Assembly: GCF_018687695.1 (NCBI RefSeq) | Contig: NZ_CP061303.1 | Location: 1,815,847 to 1,879,846 of the forward strand | DNA length: 64,000 bases | Origin: Polynucleobacter sp. MG-6-Vaara-E2 | GTDB taxonomy: Bacteria; Pseudomonadota; Gammaproteobacteria; Burkholderiales; Burkholderiaceae | Reading direction: 5' to 3' | Shown: piece after piece, positions 18,545-26,923 of the stretch | Position numbering within the stretch: position 1 is the stretch's first letter | Layout of the letters: each line of letters begins with the position of its first letter | The notes under the pieces: model-generated | The model's database searches: none | What the model saw: only the letters and a program-made list of their open reading frames with translations | Told to the model about the DNA's origin: nothing | Made by a program: the position numbers and the translations under genes

Positions 18545-19537
18545 ATGATAGCTAAGACTCGTGAACGTACCCTAAAGCTTGCGCGTGACACCCTCACAAT
18601 TGAGGCTGTTGCACTGCAAACCATGCGTGATCGCCTAGAAGGCATCAATGCCGACGCCCTAGTAAACGCTGTACAACTACTGCATGACTGCAAAGGCAGA
18701 ATTGTGGTCTCCGGAATTGGTAAGTCGGGGCATATTGCCCGCAAAATTGCGGCCACCTTTGCATCCACCGGCTCACCTGCTTTTTTTGTACATCCAGCAG
18801 AAGCCAGCCATGGCGACCTCGGAATGGTCACCCGGGATGATGTTTTTGTGGCGCTTTCAAATTCTGGCGAGACCGAGGAGTTACTGACAATCGTACCCAT
18901 TGTCAAACGCACTGGCGCAAAACTCATTGCACTTACTGGTGCACCGAATTCATCACTCTCCAAATTAGCAGATGCCCATTTGGATACCAGCGTTGAAAAA
19001 GAAGCATGCCCACTAAATCTTGCACCAACTACCAGTACTACTGCTGCATTAGCGATGGGCGATGCTTTGGCTGTGGCCCTGCTTGATGCGCGCGGCTTTA
19101 AGGCAGAAGACTTTCAGCGCTCCCACCCGGGCGGCAGATTGGGTCGCAAACAATTAATGCATGTTAGTGAAGTCATGCGCAGCTTCGATGACACACCCAA
19201 AATTTCTATTCAGGCTTCACTACAGGATGCTTTACTGGAAATGACTGCCAAGCGCATGGGCATGGTCGTGACATTGGATGACAAACACAAAGTGTTTGGG
19301 ATTTTGACAGATGGTGATTTACGTCGCCTCTTAGAAAAAAATACCAATCTTGACAGCATTACTCTAAAGAATGCAACAACTGCTAGTCCTCGCACTATTC
19401 CGCCTGAACTATTAGCAGAAGAAGCAATCGAAATGATGGAGAAACATCGCATCAATCATTTAGTAGTTACTGACAAAGACGGGTCTTTGCTAGGTGCATT
19501 GAATCTCCATGATCTCTTTGCAGCCAAAGTTATTTAA
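18545..19537 (+). CDS. kdsD: KdsD, arabinose-5-phosphate isomerase
   Basis: KdsD interconverts D-ribulose 5-phosphate and D-arabinose 5-phosphate, the first step of KDO synthesis for LPS. A SIS domain covers about residues 40-175 (GIGKSGHIARK, HPAEASHGDLGM, SNSGETEE) and two CBS domains cover about 205-330. The ATG at 18545 (MIAKTRERT) is used; a TTG three bases upstream is less likely. The gene begins a plus-strand LPS operon: kdsC follows after 21 bases, then lptCAB. Since the divergent antiporter starts only 11 bases away, the operon promoter must be within the antiporter coding region. Confidence 0.95.
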   Translation: MIAKTRERTLKLARDTLTIEAVALQTMRDRLEGINADALVNAVQLLHDCKGRIVVSGIGKSGHIARKIAATFASTGSPAFFVHPAEASHGDLGMVTRDDVFVALSNSGETEELLTIVPIVKRTGAKLIALTGAPNSSLSKLADAHLDTSVEKEACPLNLAPTTSTTAALAMGDALAVALLDARGFKAEDFQRSHPGGRLGRKQLMHVSEVMRSFDDTPKISIQASLQDALLEMTAKRMGMVVTLDDKHKVFGILTDGDLRRLLEKNTNLDSITLKNATTASPRTIPPELLAEEAIEMMEKHRINHLVVTDKDGSLLGALNLHDLFAAKVI

Positions 19538-19558
19538 TCCAGTCATTGATTGATCCTC

Positions 19559-20131
19559 ATGCCCAGCGCTTTTAACACTCACAATACCAACCCACTCACT
19601 CAGTTCCCACAAGCTTGGGAACGGGCTGGCAAAGTAAAGTTACTCATTTTAGATGTCGACGGAGTGCTCACCAATGGCCAGGTTTGGATTGGTGCTGATG
19701 GCAAAGAGTCTTTGAAGGCATTTGATATTCAAGATGGTCTCGGAATTAAGCTTCTCGAGCAGTGCAATATTCCAACTGCAATTATTACTGGCCGAAATTC
19801 CAAGATGGTCTTGGCACGTTGCGATGAGCTTGGCATCAAACATGTTCACATGGGTGTTGAGAATAAAGCCCTAGCTCTAGAAGAAGTCTTGAAGTCGCTA
19901 GGACTAAAAAGTAGCGATTGCGCTGTGATGGGCGATGATTGGCCAGATCTAGCCATGATGAAAAATGCCGGTCTACGTATTGCACCCGCACAAGCACATG
20001 AAGCGGTTAAAGAGTTTGCTCACTTAGTCACTACGCATACTGGAGGTCATAGCGCCGTTCGTGAAGTCTGCGATCTGATTCTGAAAGCACAAAATCGCTA
20101 CGATGAATTACTCAACAAGGCTCGGCTGTAA
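19559..20131 (+). CDS. kdsC: KdsC, KDO-8-phosphate phosphatase (HAD superfamily)
   Basis: KdsC removes phosphate from KDO 8-phosphate. The 190-residue protein has the HAD motif I aspartates in LILDVDGVLTNG, motif II threonine in IITGRNS, and motif IV GDDWPDLAMM, with no cap domain, as expected for KdsC tetramers. I use the ATG at 19559 (MPSAFNTH); a TTG three codons upstream is possible but less likely. It lies between kdsD and lptC with a 3-base gap to lptC, so this is a compact KDO/LPS-transport operon. Confidence 0.95.
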   Translation: MPSAFNTHNTNPLTQFPQAWERAGKVKLLILDVDGVLTNGQVWIGADGKESLKAFDIQDGLGIKLLEQCNIPTAIITGRNSKMVLARCDELGIKHVHMGVENKALALEEVLKSLGLKSSDCAVMGDDWPDLAMMKNAGLRIAPAQAHEAVKEFAHLVTTHTGGHSAVREVCDLILKAQNRYDELLNKARL

Positions 20132-20134
20132 GCA

Positions 20135-20776
20135 ATGCAATTGAATCCTCAGCGAATCAAAGTCAGTATTGGGCGCACATTATTACGTCTCATGCCATTA
20201 ATATTAATGGGCGCCTTAACCTTGACGACGTTTTGGCTGGTACAAAAAAATACGCCTCCAGAAAGCTCAATGCTCGAGCGCGTTCGTCTTCATGAGCCTG
20301 ACTACATTATTAAAGATGGCACCCTCTCAGCCCTCAATGAGCAAGGCAATACTAAGTACAGAATTTTGGGCAATAAAGTGACACACTACGATGATGACGC
20401 ATCGATTGATATCGATGCGCCCCGCATGCGTCTCTTCCAACCAGATAAGCCGCCTGTAACAGTAAAGTCTGATACTGGGCATTTAGATGGCGATCTCACC
20501 ACTCTGGAACTGATTGACAATGCATCAATCTTTCGCCCTGCACAAGCAGCGACAGCAACTGAACCAGCAACTCTGCGCATGCTCGCTTCATCAAGCTATT
20601 ACAAGGTCTTAATCAACGACGATATCGTTGAAACTGATCGGCCAATTAGGCTTGAGCAAGGCATGTCCATCATGCACTCAAGCGATGGCGGAACTTTCAA
20701 CAATATTCAACAAAGCATGACCCTTTCTGGTCAGGTTAAGGGGCGTATTGAACGCGCGCCTCGGAGTTCTCAATAA
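20135..20776 (+). CDS. lptC: LptC, LPS export system protein
   Basis: LptC is a bitopic inner-membrane protein that passes LPS from LptBFG to LptA. The 213-residue protein has one N-terminal membrane segment (about residues 14-33, LRLMPLILMGALTLTTFWLV) and a periplasmic beta-jellyroll OstA-like domain (ARMRLFQPDKPPVTVKSDTGHL, then TLELIDNASIFRPA). Sequence conservation in this family is low, and the call is firm because of the order kdsC-lptC-lptA-lptB. It begins 3 bases after kdsC and ends one base before the lptA ATG. Confidence 0.93.
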   Translation: MQLNPQRIKVSIGRTLLRLMPLILMGALTLTTFWLVQKNTPPESSMLERVRLHEPDYIIKDGTLSALNEQGNTKYRILGNKVTHYDDDASIDIDAPRMRLFQPDKPPVTVKSDTGHLDGDLTTLELIDNASIFRPAQAATATEPATLRMLASSSYYKVLINDDIVETDRPIRLEQGMSIMHSSDGGTFNNIQQSMTLSGQVKGRIERAPRSSQ

Positions 20777-20777
20777 A

Positions 20778-21338
20778 ATGATCTTGATGAACCGACAGAT
20801 TCTTCTTTGCCTTACTTTAAGTGCGCTACTCGCATGCAACATAGCTCACGCTGAAAAGGCAGATCAAGACAAGCCCATCATTCTTGAGGCTGAAAAAGTT
20901 TCAGTGAATGATGTGCAGCAAACTTATGACTTACAAGGCCAAATCCTGCTAATTAAAGGCAGTATTGTTGTAACGGGTGAAGATGGCCATATTCAAGTGG
21001 ATCCAGAAGGTTATGAATTTGTGGATGTCAAAGGATCTTCAGACACAACAGCAAGCTTCAGACAACGTAGAGAAGGTCCTGCAGATGAGTACATGCAAGG
21101 ACGTGGCACGCAAGTTACCTACAATGCCAAAACAGAGGTACTTACGATCACAGGCGATGCTAGCTTGAAGCGCTCACTCAATATGCAGATGCTCGATCAA
21201 CTGCAAGGCTGGAAAATTGAGTACGATGACATTAAAGAGCGATATCGTGTAACGCCCCCTGCAGACGCAAAACCAGAAGATCTACCCTTAGCACGCGCAA
21301 TCCTTTCACCAAGACGAAAAGCTACACTAGAGAAATGA
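20778..21338 (+). CDS. lptA: LptA, periplasmic LPS transport protein
   Basis: LptA forms the periplasmic bridge for LPS. It begins with a signal peptide cut probably after CNIAHA, and the mature part is an OstA-like beta-jellyroll (PIILEAEKVSVNDVQQTYDLQGQILLIKGS). I use the ATG at 20778; a second ATG at 20787 (MNRQILL) would also give a good signal peptide. The longer in-frame start at 20748 overlaps lptC and is unlikely. Its stop overlaps the lptB start as ATGA. Length is 186 residues, normal for the family. Confidence 0.94.
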   Translation: MILMNRQILLCLTLSALLACNIAHAEKADQDKPIILEAEKVSVNDVQQTYDLQGQILLIKGSIVVTGEDGHIQVDPEGYEFVDVKGSSDTTASFRQRREGPADEYMQGRGTQVTYNAKTEVLTITGDASLKRSLNMQMLDQLQGWKIEYDDIKERYRVTPPADAKPEDLPLARAILSPRRKATLEK

Positions 21339-22102
21339 CAACGGATTTAGCCCAAAATAATTCCACGCCAACACTGAGCGCCCACAATCTCCAGAAGCGT
21401 TATGGCTCTAGAACAGTGGTTCGCGATGTTTCCGTTGAAGTGAAATGTGGTGAAGTAGTTGGGCTATTAGGCCCTAACGGGGCTGGTAAAACAACATCCT
21501 TCTACATGATTGTTGGACTTGTTCCCCTTGATGCTGGTCGCATTATTTTGGATGGTGCAGATATTACCCATTTGCCAATTCACGAACGAGCCCGTATGGG
21601 ACTGTCCTACCTACCCCAAGAAGCTTCGGTTTTCAGAAAGTTGAATGTTGCGGAAAATATTCAGGCTGTTCTCGAGCTTCAGGTCCAAGGTGGAAAGCCC
21701 TTAAGCAAAGCGGAGATCGCAACTCGCCTAGATGAATTGTTGGGTGAGCTACAAATTGGCCATCTCCGCAACAATCCCGCACTCTCGCTATCAGGAGGAG
21801 AAAGACGTCGTGTAGAAATTGCCAGAGCCCTGGCATCTCAACCAAAATTTATTTTGCTCGACGAACCATTTGCCGGTGTTGACCCTATTGCAGTAGGGGA
21901 AATTCAACGGATTGTTCGCTTCTTGCGCGACCGCCAAATTGGGGTTTTGATTACTGACCATAATGTTCGTGAAACCCTGGGCATTTGCGATCACGCTTAC
22001 ATCATCAGCGAGGGTAGCGTTCTGGCCGAAGGTAAGCCTGATGAGATTATTCAAAACGATGCCGTCCGCAGAGTCTACCTAGGCGAAAACTTCCGCATGT
22101 AA
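21335..22102 (+). CDS. lptB: LptB, LPS export ABC transporter ATP-binding protein
   Basis: LptB powers LPS extraction from the inner membrane with LptF/LptG, which are not in this window. Walker A is GPNGAGKTTSFY, the Q-loop follows in SYLPQEASVFRKL, the ABC signature is LSGGERRRVEIARAL, and Walker B is FILLDEPFAGVDPI. The first 14 residues before the ABC core are a short extension. It overlaps lptA by four bases. The next plus-strand gene is hpf; rpoN, which usually sits between lptB and hpf, is missing. Confidence 0.97.
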   Translation: MTTDLAQNNSTPTLSAHNLQKRYGSRTVVRDVSVEVKCGEVVGLLGPNGAGKTTSFYMIVGLVPLDAGRIILDGADITHLPIHERARMGLSYLPQEASVFRKLNVAENIQAVLELQVQGGKPLSKAEIATRLDELLGELQIGHLRNNPALSLSGGERRRVEIARALASQPKFILLDEPFAGVDPIAVGEIQRIVRFLRDRQIGVLITDHNVRETLGICDHAYIISEGSVLAEGKPDEIIQNDAVRRVYLGENFRM

Positions 22103-22104
22103 GC

Positions 22105-22123
22105 CGGACAATGCATCTGTCCG
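22105..22123 (+). terminator. Hairpin directly after lptB (weak terminator or attenuator)
   Basis: CGGACA (22105-22110) pairs with TGTCCG (22118-22123) around a 7-base loop, two bases after the lptB stop. No T-run follows, so it is at best a weak or Rho-assisted stop, or a stabilising 3' end. Confidence 0.35.
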
Positions 22124-22188
22124 TATAAGTCATAAAAAGTGGTTTTCCCTCTTGGTTTTCAGCAAAATCGCTGATACGCTGGAGGTTC

Positions 22189-22305
22189 ATGGTTCATTTT
22201 CCAAAAAAAACAGCTCAAAAATTACAGGGGCTTGCTGCGCACCCCGGCTATATCTATGCGCATGCGTTGATAAAAGGAGTTGCTCATGAATTTAAAAATC
22301 AATAG
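22189..22305 (+). CDS. Possible 38-residue leader ORF upstream of hpf
   Basis: An ATG at 22189 preceded by GGAGG (22181-22185, only three bases spacing) opens a 38-codon frame that ends with TAG inside the hpf coding start, overlapping hpf by 20 bases. The peptide begins MVHFPKKTAQKLQ and has no family I recognise. It could be a translated leader coupled to hpf or a chance frame. The hpf ATG has its own ribosome site (AAAGGAG), so coupling is not required. Reported because it is too short for usual gene calling. Confidence 0.2.
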   Translation: MVHFPKKTAQKLQGLAAHPGYIYAHALIKGVAHEFKNQ

Positions 22306-22609
22306 CCGTCATGTAGAAGTTACCCCTGCGATGCGCACACACCTTGAGGCTGGTTTAGCCAAAATTCGTAAGCACTTCGACCACGTGATTGATGCATCAG
22401 CCTTTTTAGTAGTCGACAACGCAAAGGAGAAAGATCTTCGTCAAAGCGCCGAGATCACGATTCACCTTAAAGGCAAAGAACTTTTTGCCGAAGCCCATAA
22501 TGCTGACCTCTATCACGCTATGGATGCAGTGGTCGATAAACTTGAGCGCCAAGTCGTCAAGCACAAAGAAAAGATTCAAGATCATCACCACGAAAAGCAT
22601 TTTGAGTAA
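22286..22609 (+). CDS. hpf: Short hibernation-promoting factor / ribosome-associated inhibitor (HPF)
   Basis: HPF binds the 30S subunit and helps form inactive 100S ribosomes in stationary phase. The 107-residue protein begins MNLKINSRHVEVTPAMRTHLE, has the beta-alpha fold through about residue 95, and ends in a basic/His-rich tail (HKEKIQDHHHEKHFE). The length places it with short HPF/YhbH rather than long HPF. I use the ATG at 22286 with AAAGGAG eight bases upstream. Its place before ptsN is conserved across proteobacteria, normally after rpoN. Confidence 0.93.
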   Translation: MNLKINSRHVEVTPAMRTHLEAGLAKIRKHFDHVIDASAFLVVDNAKEKDLRQSAEITIHLKGKELFAEAHNADLYHAMDAVVDKLERQVVKHKEKIQDHHHEKHFE

Positions 22610-22642
22610 TACTTGTTGTCAGGACACCTATAATCAATTGCA

Positions 22643-23104
22643 ATGAATGCCCTGACTAATCTTTTTACCCCTGACTGCATTGCATTAGATAGTTCTGCCA
22701 AAAACAGAGCCGATGCATTTGCAGCCGCCGGGGAGCTATTTGCCAAGCAAGTTGGCATCGATGCAACATCTGTCGTTCAATTCCTGAATGCTCGTGAAGA
22801 TCTAGGCTCAACCGCTCTAGGCGCCGGTGTCGCCATCCCTCATGGTCGTGTCAAAGGTCTAAAACAGCCATCTGCAGCCTTCATGAGACTGAAAGAGCCA
22901 ATCGAGTTTGCTGCGCCAGATAACGAACCTGTTTCAGTTCTGATTTTCTTGTTGGTGCCAGAAAAAGCGACCCAACAGCATTTGGAAATTCTTTCCTCTA
23001 TTGCGCAACTTTTATCAGACTCTGACTCTAGAGAGAAATTAACCTCCGCTATCGACCCTATCAAAGTCTGTGAACTGTTACAGCAATGGGGTCACCCAAA
23101 ATGA
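22643..23104 (+). CDS. ptsN: PtsN, nitrogen-PTS EIIA component
   Basis: EIIA-Ntr accepts phosphate from NPr/HPr and regulates potassium transport and metabolism rather than sugar uptake. The phosphorylated histidine is H67 in VAIPHGRV. The 153-residue protein is one EIIA-type-2 domain. Its stop overlaps the hprK start (ATGA). EI (ptsI) and HPr (ptsH) that could feed it are encoded at 54406-56429, and I see no EIIB/EIIC permease in the window. Confidence 0.95.
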   Translation: MNALTNLFTPDCIALDSSAKNRADAFAAAGELFAKQVGIDATSVVQFLNAREDLGSTALGAGVAIPHGRVKGLKQPSAAFMRLKEPIEFAAPDNEPVSVLIFLLVPEKATQQHLEILSSIAQLLSDSDSREKLTSAIDPIKVCELLQQWGHPK

Positions 23105-24087
23105 CTCAACCATTACTTCTAGATGGAGTAACTGCTCAGCAGATTTTTGACGATAACGTTTCTGATCTGAAACTTTCCTGGATTAGTGGTCTCGAAGGTG
23201 CAGATCGTACCTTTCCACCCGAAGCAGTTAAAGCAGCTGCAGCAAGCTCAGACCTAGTAGGTCACTTAAATCTTATACATCCAAGTCGCATCCAAATCTT
23301 TGGTGAGCAAGAAGTTGACTATCACGCAGCGCTTGAACCAAAACTAAAACAAGATCAGATCGCCAGCCTCATTTCTAAAACACCTCCCTGCGTCATCGTG
23401 GCAGACGGTAAGGCTGTAGATCCGGATTTGCAGCTCTTCTGTCAGCGCTCGTCTACACCACTTTTTACTACGCACATCTCAGCTGCGGAAGTGATTGACC
23501 ATCTGCGCACCTATCTCACCAAGATTGGTGCGCCACAAGTTACGATGCACGGGGTATTCATGGATATCCTAGGCCTGGGTGTTTTGCTGACTGGTGAATC
23601 TGGCCTTGGTAAAAGTGAACTAGGCTTAGAGCTCATTTCGCGCGGACATGGATTAGTTGCGGATGATGCGGTTGATTTTGCTCGCCTGGGCCCAGATTAC
23701 ATTGAAGGACGTTGCCCCATAATCCTTCGCAACCTTCTAGAGGTTCGCGGTCTGGGTTTGTTAGATATACGCACTATCTTTGGTGAAACTGCAGTCCGTC
23801 GTAAATTGAAACTGCGCCTGATTGTTCAGCTGGTTCGCCGCACCGATGGCGAGTTTGAGAGGCTACCTCTAGAAGCTCAGCATATTGATGTTTTGGGCAT
23901 GCCTATTCGGACAGTAAAAATTCAGGTGGCTGCAGGTCGTAACTTGGCAGTTCTAGTTGAAGCTGCAGTCCGCAATACAATTTTGCAATTGCGTGGTATT
24001 GATACCCTAAAAGAATTTATCGAACGCCAGCGTGTACAAATGAATGTGGAAGCAGACTCGCTTAAATCCCAAGGGCGCCTGCTCTAA
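23101..24087 (+). CDS. hprK: HprK, HPr kinase/phosphorylase
   Basis: HprK phosphorylates and dephosphorylates a serine on HPr. The P-loop GESGLGKSELGLELISRGH is near residues 155-173, followed by the signature region GPDYIEGRCPIILRNLLEVRG and GLGLLDIRTIFG. I take the ATG at 23101 (MTQPLLLDG), overlapping the ptsN stop by four bases; this gives 328 residues. The HPr in this window (56160-56429) keeps Ser46, the HprK target, so the kinase has a plausible substrate. In proteobacteria HprK usually links with EIIA-Man or Ntr regulation and not with sugar import. Confidence 0.95.
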   Translation: MTQPLLLDGVTAQQIFDDNVSDLKLSWISGLEGADRTFPPEAVKAAAASSDLVGHLNLIHPSRIQIFGEQEVDYHAALEPKLKQDQIASLISKTPPCVIVADGKAVDPDLQLFCQRSSTPLFTTHISAAEVIDHLRTYLTKIGAPQVTMHGVFMDILGLGVLLTGESGLGKSELGLELISRGHGLVADDAVDFARLGPDYIEGRCPIILRNLLEVRGLGLLDIRTIFGETAVRRKLKLRLIVQLVRRTDGEFERLPLEAQHIDVLGMPIRTVKIQVAAGRNLAVLVEAAVRNTILQLRGIDTLKEFIERQRVQMNVEADSLKSQGRLL

Positions 24088-24089
24088 CC

Positions 24090-24980
24090 ATGCAAATCAA
24101 TCTGATTACCGGAATCTCAGGCTCAGGTAAATCAGTGGCCTTGAGAGCTTTTGAAGATGCAGGTTATGACTGTGTTGACAATCTACCAGTCTCGCTCCTA
24201 GAAAATCTTATTAGCACCCTGGTAAACGAAAAGAGTGAGCGAGTGGCTGTGGCAATCGATGCCAGGCGTGGCCAATCCATTGCGCAACTTCCCTCCATTC
24301 TTGAAAATCTGAAACGTGTCCATCAGGTGCGCATTGTTTTCTTAAATGCAGATACCAGCACATTAGTTCAGCGCTTTTCAGAAACGCGGCGCAGACACCC
24401 GCTATCCAGTAATGCAAAGCAATCCCAATCAGCAACTTTGATTGAAGCCATTGATAAAGAACGTAATCTGCTTGAGCCTCTGCGTGCACAAGCACATAGC
24501 ATTGATACCAGTAACCTGCCAGCTCATGCACTGCGTTCTTGGATTCAGGACCTCCTGAAAGATAAACCTGTTGGCCTAACAGTGATTTTTGAATCCTTTG
24601 GGTTCAAAAAAGGAGTGCCCAGTGAAGCGGATCTGGTCTTTGATGTGCGCTGCCTCCCCAATCCTCACTATGACAAAGTCTTAAGACCTCTCACAGGCAA
24701 TGACAAACCGGTTAAAGAGTTTTTAGAGAAGATTCCAGAAGTAATTAGCATGGAACGCGACATCACTCAATTCCTTGATAAATGGTTACCGCACTACATT
24801 GCTGATGGACGCAGCTATTTAACGGTTGCTATTGGTTGCACTGGCGGGCAACATCGTTCGGTTTATTTAGTCAATCGAATTAGCGAGCACTTCCGTGCTC
24901 AAAAAGCATTCAGCGATCTCCAGCTTAATTTTTTAGATCGCCATCGTGAACTAGACTCAATCCCTGCAACAAAATCTTAA
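24090..24980 (+). CDS. rapZ: RapZ, RNase adapter / nucleotide-binding protein
   Basis: RapZ-type proteins have an N-terminal P-loop domain (GISGSGKSVALRAFEDAGYDCVDN) and a C-terminal domain with GCTGGQHRSVYL. In E. coli RapZ guides RNase E to the GlmZ small RNA and senses glucosamine 6-phosphate; outside enterobacteria the role is less known. The 296-residue protein follows hprK with a 2-base gap, the standard ptsN-hprK-rapZ order. Its last 56 bases overlap the 3' end of mutY on the other strand, so the two transcripts are antisense at their ends. Confidence 0.94.
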   Translation: MQINLITGISGSGKSVALRAFEDAGYDCVDNLPVSLLENLISTLVNEKSERVAVAIDARRGQSIAQLPSILENLKRVHQVRIVFLNADTSTLVQRFSETRRRHPLSSNAKQSQSATLIEAIDKERNLLEPLRAQAHSIDTSNLPAHALRSWIQDLLKDKPVGLTVIFESFGFKKGVPSEADLVFDVRCLPNPHYDKVLRPLTGNDKPVKEFLEKIPEVISMERDITQFLDKWLPHYIADGRSYLTVAIGCTGGQHRSVYLVNRISEHFRAQKAFSDLQLNFLDRHRELDSIPATKS

Positions 24981-26067
24981 TCGGCTGTGGCAAGCCATAG
25001 CGCCCTAGCTGGGTTAAGGATATCCACTTTAGATTTTCACTATCAGGCTCTAGCCTTGTCTTGGCACTTGTTTCCCAAATCTGCATCCACAAACGTCTGT
25101 GGGTAAAAACATGCTTAATTTGAGGGCCTGCCTTTACTGCTTTACAAGCCTTAAGCCATGGAGCACTAGGCTCTTTTGGTAAAGCCGTCTTCATTAAAAT
25201 TGCCAGGCTTGGGATTACTTTTTTCGAACTAGCTTTAGCCACCCAAGCCGATTCTGGCAAAGACCATAAGCCACCCCAAATCGCCCTGCTCGGACGCTTT
25301 TGCAGCAAAATAGAATTGCCCGCTCTAATTAAAAGCATATCGCAATCAAACTCGGGGGACTTTGCCTTAACTACTTTTTTTGGCAACAGCAAAACTTGAT
25401 CACTTAAGTTAGCTTGGCACTGTTTTTCAAAAGGGCACTTTTTCTCAGTACTTAAACAAACAGGCTTGCGAGCAGTACACCAAGTAGCGCCAAAATCCAT
25501 CAATGCCTGGGTATATACTGGCATATCTTGAGGCTTAGTCGGCAATAACTGAATGGCTAACTGCCACAGATCATCATTCACCGTCTTATCTTGCAATGCG
25601 CCCTCTACAGCAAATAAGCGAGCCAAAATTCGTTTGACATTTGCATCCAGGATGGGCGCTCTTTCATGAAACGCAAACGCCGCGATTGCACCAGCGGTTG
25701 ATCGCCCGATTCCTTTGAGCTGTTCAAGTAACAGAGGGTCATTTGGAAAGTGTCCAGCAAACTCGTCCATTACTTGCTTCGCACAGGCATGCAAGTTTCT
25801 AGCGCGCGAATAATAGCCAAGGCCAGCCCACTCTGCTAGAACGTCATCGATATCGGCAGCGGCTAATTTTTTTACCGTTGGAAAGCGCTTCATAAAGCGG
25901 GGGTAACGCTCTAAAACAGTAGCTACCTGAGTTTGTTGCAACATGATCTCTGAAGCCCATACCGCATAAGGATCTCGATTGCCTTGCCAAGGTAGCCCAG
26001 AGCGGCCACTGCGAGCATGCCAAGCAATCAGCTTTTCAGAAAAAGTACTGATTAACGCTTTTGACAT
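24925..26067 (-). CDS. mutY: MutY, adenine DNA glycosylase
   Basis: MutY removes adenine mispaired with 8-oxoguanine. Visible are the catalytic Glu in SEIMLQQTQVATV, the helix-hairpin-helix GIGRSTAGAIAAFAF, the catalytic Asp in ILDANVKRIL, and a C-terminal NUDIX-like domain (after about residue 235; SPEFDCDMLLIRAGNSILLQKR). The [4Fe-4S] cysteines are spaced C-x6-C-x6-C-x5-C (CTARKPVCLSTEKKCPFEKQC region), whereas MutY normally has C-x6-C-x2-C-x5-C. I use the ATG at 26067 (MSKALISTF), which overlaps mutM by 16 bases. The 3' end overlaps rapZ convergently. Confidence 0.95.
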   Translation of the reverse strand: MSKALISTFSEKLIAWHARSGRSGLPWQGNRDPYAVWASEIMLQQTQVATVLERYPRFMKRFPTVKKLAAADIDDVLAEWAGLGYYSRARNLHACAKQVMDEFAGHFPNDPLLLEQLKGIGRSTAGAIAAFAFHERAPILDANVKRILARLFAVEGALQDKTVNDDLWQLAIQLLPTKPQDMPVYTQALMDFGATWCTARKPVCLSTEKKCPFEKQCQANLSDQVLLLPKKVVKAKSPEFDCDMLLIRAGNSILLQKRPSRAIWGGLWSLPESAWVAKASSKKVIPSLAILMKTALPKEPSAPWLKACKAVKAGPQIKHVFTHRRLWMQIWETSAKTRLEPDSENLKWISLTQLGRYGLPQPIKILLQGLSLVHDGDLKN

Positions 26068-26888
26068 GTAGGACAAAAATAAGTAGAGCGCTGGCCCTGG
26101 ACAATCTGCTTGATCGGTGTTTTACAAACTTTGCACGGCTGATCTTTGCGATCGTACACTTTGGTTTGCACCATGAAATGCCCTGGATCACCATCGCTGT
26201 TCACAAAATCTTTTAAGGTACTGCCACCTGCGGCAATGGCTTTTTTCAGAGTGAGTCTCACTGCTTCTGCTAGGCGAGAACATTGCGGACGGGTCAGCTT
26301 GCCTGCAGCCTTAACGGGATGAATACCCGCCTCAAATAAACTTTCTGAGCAATAAATATTGCCAACGCCGACAACCGCTTGGCCAGCCAAAAGAAATTGT
26401 TTAACAGCAATGCTTCGTTTGCGTGAAGCTTGATACAGAATTTCTGCGCCAAGCTCTCCAGCAAACTCTGGGGAGAAAGGTTCAACGCCCAATTTTTGCA
26501 ATAAAAGGTTATCCTCTATTGGACCTTTTGTTTTTGGATGCCATAGGACTGCTCCAAATTTTCTGGGGTCGTGCAATCGCAAACTTAACTTTCCAAACTC
26601 TAAAGTGACGCGGTCATGCAACTTTAGAGGATCAGTACTCGGCAAGACTCGCAAGGTTCCTGTCATCCCCAAATGAACCATTACATGGCCAGTATCTAAC
26701 TCGATTAGCAGATACTTTCCGCGTCTTTCTACCCCTCGTACCTTTTGCCCTGGCAAGATCTTTAGCAAGGTTTTGGGGACAGGCCAGCGTAAGCGCCCAT
26801 CGATGATGTTGATAGCACTTACAGAGCGCCCCTGAAGGTGAGGGGCAATTCCTAATCGGGTGACTTCTACTTCAGGCAGTTCAGGCAT
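26052..26888 (-). CDS. mutM: MutM (Fpg), formamidopyrimidine-DNA glycosylase
   Basis: MutM excises 8-oxoguanine and ring-opened purines, acting in the same pathway as MutY. It begins MPELPEVEV, with P2 as nucleophile and E3 as catalytic acid. A zinc finger ends the protein (CKVC-x16-CPTC, about residues 249-272). The 278-residue length is usual. It is followed by mutY with a 16-base overlap, so both oxidised-guanine glycosylases are made from one transcript. Its ATG is 35 bases from the divergent TPR-LolB gene. Confidence 0.97.
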   Translation of the reverse strand: MPELPEVEVTRLGIAPHLQGRSVSAINIIDGRLRWPVPKTLLKILPGQKVRGVERRGKYLLIELDTGHVMVHLGMTGTLRVLPSTDPLKLHDRVTLEFGKLSLRLHDPRKFGAVLWHPKTKGPIEDNLLLQKLGVEPFSPEFAGELGAEILYQASRKRSIAVKQFLLAGQAVVGVGNIYCSESLFEAGIHPVKAAGKLTRPQCSRLAEAVRLTLKKAIAAGGSTLKDFVNSDGDPGHFMVQTKVYDRKDQPCKVCKTPIKQIVQGQRSTYFCPTCQKR

Positions 26889-26923
26889 GAATCAATTGTA
26901 GATTCGCAGATTAGAATGTGCTT

